Below, in pieces: positions 6,862 to 14,434 of a stretch of 16,291 nucleotides of DNA; position 1 is the stretch's first letter; the number at the start of each line of letters is the position of its first letter. This DNA is from Parvularcula sp964484475 (GTDB lineage Bacteria; Pseudomonadota; Alphaproteobacteria; Caulobacterales; Parvularculaceae), in contig CAZAFU010000061.1 of NCBI GenBank assembly GCA_964484475.1, positions 1 through 16,291 on the forward strand. The letters are read 5' to 3'. Position numbers and translations under genes: made by a program. The notes beneath the pieces were generated by a model. It saw nothing but the letters and a program-made list of their open reading frames with translations. It was not told where the DNA came from and ran no database searches.

Positions 6862-7821
6862 GTGACCTTTCCATTTTCTGCTCTCGTCGGGCAGTCAGAT
6901 CTCAAGCTCGCCTTGATGCTGGCGGCGACCGACCCTTCGATCGGTGGCGTTCTTGCATTCGGAGACCGTGGAACCGGCAAGTCCACGGCCATCAGGGCAC
7001 TGGCAGCCCTGCTGCCGGATGTTCCTGTTACGAACGATCCCTATGTCGACCCGTCCCCGAAAGCGAAGACGAAGAAGGCGCCAGTCGTCGATCTTCCCCT
7101 CGGGGCCACCGAAGACCGTGTCGTGGGCGCCCTCGACCTCGAAGCCGCGCTGGTCCACGGCGAGAAGCGTTTCCAGCCGGGTCTTCTCGCGGCCGCGGAC
7201 CAGGGTTTTCTCTATATCGACGAAGTGAACCTCCTCGATGACCATCTTGTGGATGTCCTTCTCGACGTCGCCGCTTCCGGTCAGAACGTGATCGAGAGGG
7301 AAGGCCTCAGTATCCGGCATCCGGCGCGGTTCGTCCTTGTGGGCAGCGGCAACCCCGAGGAGGGGGACCTGCGCCCGCAGCTTACCGACCGCTTCGGCCT
7401 CGCTGTGGAGGTCCGTACGCCGACAGACATCACCGAGCGGCTCGAGGTCGTTCGCAGGCGGCAGGCCTACGAAAGCGATCCTGAAGGTTTCCGCAAGTCA
7501 TGGGCGGGCGAGGACGAAGCTCTCGCCAACAAGATCGTCCTTGCACGAAAGACCCTCGGTGATCTCTCCGTTCCGGACAGGATTCTCGAACAGGCAGCCG
7601 CCCTTTGTATCGCTCTTGGAACGGACGGCATCCGCGGGGAGCTGACCCTGACCAAGGCGTCACGGGCCCTCGCGGCGTTCGAGGGTGCGGGCGAGGTCAC
7701 AACAGCCCACCTCGAGCGCATGGCCGAGCCTGCGCTTCGGCATCGCCTGCGAAAGAATCCCCTCGACGAAAGCGACGCGTCGCAGCGGGTCGCCCGGGCC
7801 ATGCGCGAGGTTCTTGGATGA
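6862..7821 (+). CDS. bchI: Magnesium chelatase ATPase subunit I (BchI)
   Basis: A 319-residue AAA+ ATPase of the Mg-chelatase, which inserts Mg2+ into protoporphyrin IX with BchD and BchH. From GTG 6862 the protein reads MTFPFSALVGQSDLKLAL, the normal BchI start. Walker A is GDRGTGKS (34-41). Walker B is LYIDEVNLL with D120/E121. Sensor 1 is LVGSGNPEEGDLRPQL with N164, followed by LTDRFGL with a candidate arginine finger at R177. An in-frame TTG at 6826 would add 12 unlikely residues and lies in the terminator tail. The AAAGGA upstream is about 16 nt from the GTG, which is long. The stop overlaps the bchD start in ATGA (7818-7821). Confidence 0.97.
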   Translation: MTFPFSALVGQSDLKLALMLAATDPSIGGVLAFGDRGTGKSTAIRALAALLPDVPVTNDPYVDPSPKAKTKKAPVVDLPLGATEDRVVGALDLEAALVHGEKRFQPGLLAAADQGFLYIDEVNLLDDHLVDVLLDVAASGQNVIEREGLSIRHPARFVLVGSGNPEEGDLRPQLTDRFGLAVEVRTPTDITERLEVVRRRQAYESDPEGFRKSWAGEDEALANKIVLARKTLGDLSVPDRILEQAAALCIALGTDGIRGELTLTKASRALAAFEGAGEVTTAHLERMAEPALRHRLRKNPLDESDASQRVARAMREVLG

Positions 7822-9596
7822 CGTCGGGGCTCGCCTCTTCTGGCGAAGAGATGCGGGCCGCCGATCTCATCCTCGAGGCCGAGAGACGCTGGACCGACGC
7901 ATGCACCGCCGCTGCGCTTCTCGCGCTCGATCCCGGCACCCTGGGGGGTATCCATATCCGTTCGGGTCCCAACCCGGCCAGGGACCGCTGGCTGTCCCTT
8001 TTCGAAGGCATGGGCGGCGGCGTTCCGGCCTACGCCCTGACCGGCCTTGCTGACCAGGCCGCGATCGAAGGCGGTTTCGACGTCGTGGCCAGCCTCGCAT
8101 CCTCTTCGGTGTCGATGGAGCAGGGCCTCGAAGGACGGGCGGGCGAAAGACCCGTCCTTGTCAGGATGGCCGACCAGATGCGGCCGGCTCCGGCCCATGC
8201 CCTTTGCCGGATCCTCGACCGCGGCGGATTGCCGGGCGGGTTCGTCCTCTTCGACGAAGGTGGAGACGATGAAGCCGCCCCAGCGGTCCTGAGCGAACGC
8301 GCTGCCTTCGTTGCGGTTCTCGATGCGGTGCCGGTCGGGCTCCTCTGCGACGAGACCCCGCCCCGCACCGAGATCGAGAAGGCGAGGGTACGCCTTGATG
8401 GCGTCACCCTCTCCGACTCCCGGGTCGAAGCGCTGAGCAGTGCCTGTCTCGCCTGCGGTGCCAGGTCCATGCGTATCCTCCTTCATGCCGTGGCCGCCGC
8501 GAGGGGGCTTGCCGCGCTGGAGGGCCGCAGCGCAGCCAGCGATGAGGACGTGGCCGAAGCGGCAAGGCTCGTCATCGCCCCCAAGGCCCAGCATCCACCC
8601 GCGGAGGCTGCCGAACAGGAGAGCGAGGAGGAGCCACCCGAGCAGGAAGAGCCGCCGTCGCAGACCCCGGAGGAAACCGACCCAGCCGACAACGGGACGG
8701 ACGGGATCGCCGAGCTCGAGGAGGCTGTGATCGACGCTGTCCGGTCGGGCATGGTCAGTCTCTCCCTCGCGATGGGCGAGACCCCCCGCAAGATGGCTCC
8801 CCGCAAGGAGGGCAGGTCGGGCCAGATCCGTCGTTCCCTGCGTGAAGGGCGCCCGGCCGGAGCCGGACGGGGCGATCCGAGGCAGGGCGCGCGGCTCGAT
8901 GTCCTGGCCACCCTGCGCGCCGCCGCACCATGGCAGAAACTCCGCCCACCTCCCAATGAGGGGAGCCTGTTGCGAATCTATCCGAGCGACCTCAGGGTTA
9001 AGCGTTTCGTCCACAAGGCCGGGACCAGCGTGATCTTCGTGATCGACGCTTCCGGCTCCGCTGCCATGCACCGGCTGGCCGAGGCGAAAGGGGCGGTGGA
9101 GAGCCTCCTCGCCGAATGCTACTCACGCAGGGACAGCGTCGCGGTGATCGCGTTCAAGGGTCAGAAGGCTGAGCTTGTCCTGCCGCCCTCGCGTTCGTTG
9201 ACACGGGCGCGAAGGGCGATGGCGGGCCTGCCGGGCGGGGGAGGCACGCCTCTTTCCTCCGCCATGGCACTGGCTCTGGAAACGGCGCTCGGCGAACGCA
9301 GGGACGGCCGCCAGCCCCTCCTGGTCTTCCTGACCGACGGCCGGGGAAACATTGCCCTGTCGGGTGAGCCGGACCCTCAGAAGGCCGAGGGCGAAATCCA
9401 GTCCCTGACCCGGCTGGCAGCGGGCGAGGCCCTCGATGCCATCGTCTTCGACACCTCCCGCAGGCCCCAGGAGCGCGTGCGCCAGCTCGCCGGCGGCATG
9501 AACGCCCGCTACGTCCCCCTTCCTTATGCTGATGGAACGGTTGTCAGCGCGGCGGTCGGCGAAGAGCGCCGGAAGCTCAAGGCCGAGAGGCGCTAG
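7818..9596 (+). CDS. bchD: Magnesium chelatase subunit D (BchD)
   Basis: A 592-residue subunit that forms the AAA+ double ring with BchI. The N-terminal half (about 10-255) is AAA+-like but has no intact Walker A, as is usual for BchD. An acidic/proline-rich linker (about 258-300) follows. The C-terminal half is a von Willebrand A/integrin I domain with the MIDAS motif DASGS (410-414) and the downstream GGGGTPLSSA loop; this half is thought to bind the BchI and BchH partners. ATG 7818 is chosen because it overlaps the bchI stop in ATGA and because the N-terminal sequence fits. Upstream in-frame starts inside bchI would give a non-homologous extension. bchO follows 2 nt later. Confidence 0.96.
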   Translation: MTSGLASSGEEMRAADLILEAERRWTDACTAAALLALDPGTLGGIHIRSGPNPARDRWLSLFEGMGGGVPAYALTGLADQAAIEGGFDVVASLASSSVSMEQGLEGRAGERPVLVRMADQMRPAPAHALCRILDRGGLPGGFVLFDEGGDDEAAPAVLSERAAFVAVLDAVPVGLLCDETPPRTEIEKARVRLDGVTLSDSRVEALSSACLACGARSMRILLHAVAAARGLAALEGRSAASDEDVAEAARLVIAPKAQHPPAEAAEQESEEEPPEQEEPPSQTPEETDPADNGTDGIAELEEAVIDAVRSGMVSLSLAMGETPRKMAPRKEGRSGQIRRSLREGRPAGAGRGDPRQGARLDVLATLRAAAPWQKLRPPPNEGSLLRIYPSDLRVKRFVHKAGTSVIFVIDASGSAAMHRLAEAKGAVESLLAECYSRRDSVAVIAFKGQKAELVLPPSRSLTRARRAMAGLPGGGGTPLSSAMALALETALGERRDGRQPLLVFLTDGRGNIALSGEPDPQKAEGEIQSLTRLAAGEALDAIVFDTSRRPQERVRQLAGGMNARYVPLPYADGTVVSAAVGEERRKLKAERR

Positions 9597-9598
9597 GA

Positions 9599-10489
9599 AT
9601 GCCCATCGGCCTCAACGCCCCCGACTGGAAGAAGGAGAAGCATGACTGGCCCCATCAGGCCACGAGCCGCTTCGTTTCCGTCGGTCGGCACCGCTGGCAT
9701 ATCCAACGGTTCGGCAAAGGGCCGCTCGCCGTCTTCCTTCACGGCACCGCGGCTTCGACCCATTCCTACGCAGCGCTCGCCGAGCTTCTCTGCGATCGGT
9801 TCGAGGTCCTCCTGCTCGATCTGCCCGGACACGGCTTCACTTCATCTCCGGTCTTCTGGCAGGCCTCGCCCGAGGCTGTCGCGGAGGACATCGCAGCCCT
9901 TCTGCGGGCGGAGGGTCTTGCGCCGCAGGTGATCGTCGGCCATTCCGCCGGCGCCGTTGCGGGTATCGAACTCGCCCATCGGCTGGCGGTTGCGCCGGAA
10001 CTGTTCGTGGGCATCAACGGCGCCTACAAACCGTTCGAGGGTCTTGCCAGGTTCATCGCTCCCGCCCTTGCCAAGGCCACCTACGTCAACCCGCTACCGG
10101 CCTATGCCTTCGCCGCGGCGGCCCGGAACACCGAACGGGTGAAATCCCTGATCGACCAGACCGGTTCGTCCGTGCCCGAGCGAAACATCTCGCTCTACCA
10201 GCGGCTCCTGCGGTATCCGGCCCATATCTCCGGGGCGCTGCACCTCATGGCCGACTGGCACCATGAGGGGATCCGGCCACGCTTCCGCTCGCTCCCCGGG
10301 CGTGCCCTTCTCGTTGCGGGTGCCGATGACCGGGCCGTGCCAGCGGAGGAAAGCCAGAAGATGGCAAGGGTCAATCCGCGGGCCGTCTACGAGGAGATCG
10401 GCGGTGCCGGCCACCTCGTCCATGAAGAAAAACCAGAAGCGGTGGCCGGCCTGATAGCGGACGCCTACTTTTCCAAGGGGGACGGATGA
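9599..10489 (+). CDS. bchO: BchO, alpha/beta hydrolase associated with Mg chelatase
   Basis: A 296-residue alpha/beta-hydrolase. The oxyanion-region motif is HGTAAS (H48-G49), the nucleophile elbow GHSAGA has Ser116, the acid is at VAGADDR (D243 or D244), and the catalytic histidine is H272 in GGAGHLVHE. It is complete for the fold and of usual BchO length. BchO is found with bchI and bchD in purple bacterial clusters; its reaction has not been established, so 'Mg chelatase accessory' is based on association. It starts 2 nt after the bchD stop and its own stop overlaps the DUF3422 start in ATGA (10486-10489), consistent with one operon. Confidence 0.93.
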   Translation: MPIGLNAPDWKKEKHDWPHQATSRFVSVGRHRWHIQRFGKGPLAVFLHGTAASTHSYAALAELLCDRFEVLLLDLPGHGFTSSPVFWQASPEAVAEDIAALLRAEGLAPQVIVGHSAGAVAGIELAHRLAVAPELFVGINGAYKPFEGLARFIAPALAKATYVNPLPAYAFAAAARNTERVKSLIDQTGSSVPERNISLYQRLLRYPAHISGALHLMADWHHEGIRPRFRSLPGRALLVAGADDRAVPAEESQKMARVNPRAVYEEIGGAGHLVHEEKPEAVAGLIADAYFSKGDG

Positions 10490-11814
10490 AACTGCCTCCG
10501 AACCACCCCCAGCGCTACGATCTCAGCAACGAGGTTCATGCGCGACCGCCGATCCCGCTGACCGCGCCGGTGGTCCTGACCTGCATTGCACTGACCACGA
10601 ACTGGCCCTACCGAAAGGAAGACCGCGATGCCGTCGTCGCGCTGACCTGCCTTTACGGGGTCGATCCACCGCCCCATGGCGCGAAGCATTTCGTTGCGGA
10701 TCTCGGGGACCTGCGCCTGGTCTGGGAGCGGCACACGGAGTTCACCCGGTTCACCTTCATCGCCGCTCCTGATCCGGACGACCCGTTCTCGGCCCCGGCT
10801 CTCGACAAGATTTCGGGAGACTGGCTGGCCAGCCTCCCCGGAGAAGTGATCGCCGCGGTCAAGGCGGCCATGGTCGGGGAGGTGCCCGAAGGCCGGGACT
10901 GGGGCGCGATTTCCGAGCGCTATTTCGAAGGCAATGCCCTGATCGGTTCGACTTTGACCGGCGGTAGCGCAACGGCCCTTACGGATTTCAGGATCCACAA
11001 GGACGATTTCAGCCGGATCCTGATCCTCAATCAGACCATGACGACGTGGCACGCAGGGCGGCTCGTCCAGAGGCTTCTCGAGATCGAAGTCTACCGCATC
11101 ATGGCACTGATCGCGCTGCCGGTCGCCCAGAGCATCAGCCCCGGGCTCGCGGATGCGGAGCGGCAGCTCACCGAGATCACCACGGCGATGACCAGGCTGC
11201 CCCAGGAAAACGACCAGGAAACGCTGTCGCGCCTCGTCCGCCTGCAGGCATCGGTGGAGCGCAGCCTGACCGAGAGCCGCTACCGGTTTTCGGCCGCGGC
11301 CGCCTATGATGCGATCGTGAGTTCACGGATCGAGGAGTTGAGGGAAGGCAGGATCGAAGGGATGCAGACGTTCAAGGAGTTCGTCGACCGGCGGCTGGCC
11401 CCGGCTTTGAACACCTGCTCGTCGGTGGCGAGGCGCCAGCGCGACCTCTCCGAACGGGTCGAGCGCGCATCCCAGCTCCTGATGACCCAGGCCGACATCT
11501 TCCTTGCCCGGCAGAACAAGGAGGTGCTCGAAAGCTTCGACCGGCGGGCGGAGCTGCAGCTGCGCCTCCAGAAAACGGTCGAGGGGCTCTCGGTCGCTGC
11601 CATCTCCTACTACGTCGTCGGCCTGATTGCTTACATCCTGAAGGGCTTCATCGACAAGGACGCGTCGCTGAAACCCGAATTCCTCATTGCCCTGAGCGTG
11701 CCTCTTGTCCTTCTCGTGATCGGCTATGGCCTCATCAGGGCCCGCCGGATGATCGACAAGGAAGAGAAAAGGCCCCCTGCGGAAGAGCGGGCGGAGGAAG
11801 AGGCCCCGTCATGA
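10486..11814 (+). CDS. DUF3422 family membrane-anchored protein
   Basis: A 442-residue protein matching the DUF3422 family. The N-terminal block HPQRYDLSNEVHARPP lies at about 6-21. A central region around DFSRILILNQTMTTWHAGRL is followed by a long helical stretch with coiled-coil character (about 225-365). Two C-terminal hydrophobic segments lie at about 370-390 and 399-421. The tail is highly charged (KEEKRPPAEERAEEEAPS). The function of the family is unknown to me. The predicted shape is a large soluble head held at the membrane by a C-terminal hairpin. It is translationally coupled to bchO upstream (4-bp overlap) and to a 42-residue protein downstream (4-bp overlap), which places it in the Mg-chelatase operon. 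A role in membrane placement of pigment synthesis is possible but unproven. Confidence 0.85.
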   Translation: MKLPPNHPQRYDLSNEVHARPPIPLTAPVVLTCIALTTNWPYRKEDRDAVVALTCLYGVDPPPHGAKHFVADLGDLRLVWERHTEFTRFTFIAAPDPDDPFSAPALDKISGDWLASLPGEVIAAVKAAMVGEVPEGRDWGAISERYFEGNALIGSTLTGGSATALTDFRIHKDDFSRILILNQTMTTWHAGRLVQRLLEIEVYRIMALIALPVAQSISPGLADAERQLTEITTAMTRLPQENDQETLSRLVRLQASVERSLTESRYRFSAAAAYDAIVSSRIEELREGRIEGMQTFKEFVDRRLAPALNTCSSVARRQRDLSERVERASQLLMTQADIFLARQNKEVLESFDRRAELQLRLQKTVEGLSVAAISYYVVGLIAYILKGFIDKDASLKPEFLIALSVPLVLLVIGYGLIRARRMIDKEEKRPPAEERAEEEAPS

Positions 11815-11939
11815 CGGCATTCGTCGGCCTGATCGAGGTGATCGGCCTCTTCGGACTCGCCATCGGCTTCGGTCTCTGGGAGCTGCGAAAGACCGACCGG
11901 GCTCTCCGAGACCTAAGTGACGAAGAGGACGAGGTCTAG
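11811..11939 (+). CDS. 42-residue single-pass membrane protein
   Basis: Start ATG 11811 overlaps the DUF3422 stop in ATGA, and the frame runs to TAG 11937-11939. One hydrophobic helix spans about residues 4-23 and contains several Gly residues (GLFGLAIGFGLW). The basic segment ELRKTDR comes next, and the tail is very acidic (SDEEDEV). The positive-inside rule would put the tail in the cytoplasm. The coupling and clean membrane-then-charged design suggest a real small protein. I recognise no family. It could be a partner of the DUF3422 protein or of a membrane complex nearby. The stop shares the CTAG with the opposing crtC stop. Confidence 0.6.
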   Translation: MTAFVGLIEVIGLFGLAIGFGLWELRKTDRALRDLSDEEDEV

Positions 11940-12844
11940 GCCTTGCGAGGCATGCGGTAGGGCAGCATGAACTGCACTGCCCGTGAATCGAGCCGAGGTC
12001 CGGAAAGCGATTCATGGATCGCATGGCGGCGCGCGCCGAAGAGGTTCGTCTCGATGACCGAGCGGCTGTAGAACGGGGTGTCCTCGAAAGTCTTGAGGAT
12101 GCGGGGCGGTTCACCATCCTCGGCACGGGTGCGGCGCTTGACCCGCCATATGTTGGTAGGCGGAAGGTTTGCGGGGGGAGGAGTGTCGATGTCCTCGATC
12201 CTTCCCGTCTTGTCCACGAGGAAGGCGGAGAGGCAGGAGTGGCCGCTCGTCATGTCGGTGTTGTAGAGGATCGCGGTCTTTTCCCGGTCGATGATCGTGC
12301 GCGACCAGTCCCAGAAGACAAATCCGTCCTCAAGGGGCTCGTCCCCCTCGTTGCGGTCGAGATAACCGTCACCGGACCAGGCGATCCCCGGCTCGGGAAG
12401 ATCGACCCTGATGCGGGAAAGAGGGGCGAGGGGGCGCCAGCGATGTCGCCCGTTGTCGTCGATCATGAACGTACTGGTGCCGAGACCTTCGGTCTCCACG
12501 ATGACGCGGCCGCGGATCCTGCGGGGGAAGGGGGTGCAGACCTCGTCGATGTCGATGGTGAGCCGACCGTCCTCCCAATGGAGGGTGCTGTTGCCGATGG
12601 AAAAGTGCCGCTCCTTCCTTTCCACGAATGACCGTCCGTGTTCGGTCATGGCCCAGCGCGCTCCACGCGGGCCGTAGAGCGCGACATTAAGGGCGCAGTG
12701 GTCGTCGGGGTCGGTACGGCCTGCCTTCCGGTAGTAGGGCGAAAAGACACTGCCGATGAATGCGATGATCGTGATACCGAAAAGCCCGTCGTCGCTCAGG
12801 GCGTCCATGTACCACCAGGCATAGCCGCCCGGATCGACACTCAG
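11936..12844 (-). CDS. crtC: Carotenoid 1,2-hydratase (hydroxyneurosporene synthase, CrtC)
   Basis: CrtC adds water across the 1,2 double bond of neurosporene or lycopene to give the 1-hydroxy carotenoid used by CrtD and CrtF. Signature sequence starts near the N terminus with PGGYAWWYMDALSDDG, followed by IIAFIGSVFSPYY and later blocks including WRPLAPLSRIRVDLPEPG. The start is unclear. No in-frame ATG, GTG or TTG lies between TTG 12943 and the ATG at 12808, which falls inside the signature. I give the CTG at 12842-12844, which makes about 302 residues, close to the family length. TTG 12943 has AGGGG 6 nt upstream and would add 33 Arg/Gly-rich residues overlapping crtD; ATG 12808 would cut the signature. 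The gene follows crtD and is probably coupled to it. Confidence 0.9.
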   Translation of the reverse strand: MSVDPGGYAWWYMDALSDDGLFGITIIAFIGSVFSPYYRKAGRTDPDDHCALNVALYGPRGARWAMTEHGRSFVERKERHFSIGNSTLHWEDGRLTIDIDEVCTPFPRRIRGRVIVETEGLGTSTFMIDDNGRHRWRPLAPLSRIRVDLPEPGIAWSGDGYLDRNEGDEPLEDGFVFWDWSRTIIDREKTAILYNTDMTSGHSCLSAFLVDKTGRIEDIDTPPPANLPPTNIWRVKRRTRAEDGEPPRILKTFEDTPFYSRSVIETNLFGARRHAIHESLSGPRLDSRAVQFMLPYRMPRKA

Positions 12845-14295
12845 GTCAAAGCGTAGTCCTGCATCACCGCCCGGGCGGCCATGAGGCCCGAAAGCGCGGC
12901 CATGGGCACGCCCGAACCCGGATGGACGCTCCCGCCCGCGCAATAGAGGCCCCTGGTCCGGGTACGGATCCCTGGCCGCTGGAACGAGGCCCGCCAGCCA
13001 TGAACGGGACGGCCGTAAAGCGCGCCCCCCGTCGCCGGGAAGCGCCGTGCGAAGTCCGCGGGCGTCGTCATGACCGTGCTTGCCGGGTCCGGTTGCAGTT
13101 TCAGACCGCACCGCTTGAGTTGCGTGAGTATCCTGTTTCGACATGCGCTGACCTCCCCTTCGGTATAGGCTTTCCTGTCGCCGTCGGGTGGCGCGTTGAT
13201 GAGCGCCATGAAACGGTTGTTCTCTTCGGGAGACTGGTCGAAATCCGGGGCATACAAATAGACCGTCGGGTCTTCCGGCAGGCCCTGCTGCCTGGCGAGC
13301 GTATCGAATTCGCCGCGGTAGTCGGATGAGAAGAAGACGTTGTGAAGGGCAAGCGGTGTGCCCTTCGCAGAACCTTCGGTGCACATGGTGATGGCCGATA
13401 GGCTCCGTTCGGGCGCTCTGGCGGGTTCATGCGCCCCGGCGAGGTTGCCCGCCGACAGCGCGGCGACATCCCCGTTGAAGATGATTCCTTCCGCAGGACT
13501 GAACGCGCCGTTCAGCACGCCTGTGGCCGTGTTCCCGTCCCGCTCGATGCCCTCGATGCTCGCGCCGAAGGAAAAGCGGGCACCGCGCTTGCGGGCGATA
13601 TTCATGAGGGCGTCGGCAAGGGCGGTGATCCCGCCGTCGATGGCCCAGACCCCTTCCTGCTCGATATGGGCGATCATCGCGAGAACGCCCGGTGCCTTGA
13701 ACGGCGAAGATCCGCAGTAGGTCGCGTAACGCCCGAAAAGCTGGCGCAGGCGCTCGTCCCTGAAGCGTCCAGAAAGCTCGCGCCAGAGGCTGATATAGGG
13801 GTTGAGCTGGATCAGCCGTTGCGGGGGCGTGCGGGAGAGAAGGCGGCCGAAATTCGCTTCCTCCTGTTCGATCAGGGGACTGTAGAGGGTCTTCCAGGTC
13901 CGGCCGGCCATCCTGATGAAGCCAAGGTAGGCGTCGGCTTCCTTCTGGCCCGCAAAGGCGGCGATGGCCTCGGCCGAACGCTCCTTGTCAGCGTAGAGGT
14001 CAAGAGAGCTTCCGTCCTGCCAGTGGTGGCGCGCAAGGACCGAGAGCGGCGTGAGGCGCAGGTGATCGTCGATGCGTTCTCCGCACAGGGAGAAGATGCG
14101 TTCGAAGAGGGGCTTCATGGTGAAGACCGTGGGCCCGCAGTCGATGCCGCGGTTGCCGAAGACGACCTGCCTGATCTTGCCGCCCGCCTTCTCCGACCGC
14201 TCGTAAACGGTGACCTCGGCATGGGGTCCGAGCAGGGCCGCGGCGGTCAGGCCGCCGATCCCTGCCCCGACGATGGCGATACGCGGCTCCGCCAT
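12841..14295 (-). CDS. crtD: Methoxyneurosporene/hydroxyneurosporene desaturase (CrtD)
   Basis: CrtD introduces the 3,4 double bond in hydroxylated or methoxylated carotenoids. The protein is a phytoene-desaturase-type FAD enzyme. The N-terminal motif RIAIVGAGIGGLTAAALLG is followed by GGKIRQVVFGNRGIDCGPTV, and the C-terminal flavin signature is CAGGSVHPGSGVPMAALSG. From ATG 14295 it has 484 residues, the family size. An in-frame ATG at 14349 adds 18 residues (MSLSGDIRS...) and lies only 6 bp from a PpsR palindrome. A transcript starting near that site would be very short or leaderless for it, so 14295 is preferred. AGGAGG is present but about 14 nt upstream of 14295. The stop at 12841-12843 overlaps the likely crtC start. 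Confidence 0.93.
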   Translation of the reverse strand: MAEPRIAIVGAGIGGLTAAALLGPHAEVTVYERSEKAGGKIRQVVFGNRGIDCGPTVFTMKPLFERIFSLCGERIDDHLRLTPLSVLARHHWQDGSSLDLYADKERSAEAIAAFAGQKEADAYLGFIRMAGRTWKTLYSPLIEQEEANFGRLLSRTPPQRLIQLNPYISLWRELSGRFRDERLRQLFGRYATYCGSSPFKAPGVLAMIAHIEQEGVWAIDGGITALADALMNIARKRGARFSFGASIEGIERDGNTATGVLNGAFSPAEGIIFNGDVAALSAGNLAGAHEPARAPERSLSAITMCTEGSAKGTPLALHNVFFSSDYRGEFDTLARQQGLPEDPTVYLYAPDFDQSPEENNRFMALINAPPDGDRKAYTEGEVSACRNRILTQLKRCGLKLQPDPASTVMTTPADFARRFPATGGALYGRPVHGWRASFQRPGIRTRTRGLYCAGGSVHPGSGVPMAALSGLMAARAVMQDYALT

Positions 14296-14355
14296 GGGGG
14301 TCGGAAGTGCCTCCTCAGCACGAGACCGAATGTCCCCTGATAAGGACATTCATAG

Positions 14356-14373
14356 TGTCATCCAGCATTGACA
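14356..14373. promoter_or_regulatory. PpsR operator between crtD and crtF
   Basis: TGTCATCCAGCATTGACA is a perfect TGT-N12-ACA palindrome with matching TGTCA/TGACA arms. It lies 60 bp from the preferred crtD start (14295, minus strand) and 61 bp from the crtF start (14435, plus strand), so one site could repress both divergent genes. No convincing paired -35/-10 boxes were found. TTGACC on the minus strand (14392-14387) and TTGACA inside the palindrome are weak -35 candidates. Confidence 0.85.
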
Positions 14374-14434
14374 CTCTTCGTTCCCGGGTCAAGCCTCTGG
14401 TGTCTCCGGAAAGCAGTCCGGCGGCTGGTGGCCG

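Noticed and set aside
8589..8730. Glu/Pro-rich segment in BchD as inserted or foreign sequence
   Set aside because: An acidic, proline-rich linker between the AAA+ and von Willebrand A domains is a normal feature of BchD/ChlD.
7467..9071. Minus-strand open frame of 534 codons opposite bchI and bchD
   Set aside because: It spans the bchI-bchD junction antisense to two well-supported genes and shows no family motif or membrane pattern.
12014..12631. Plus-strand open frame of 205 codons opposite crtC
   Set aside because: It is antisense to conserved CrtC sequence and has shadow-like composition with no ribosome binding site or domain.
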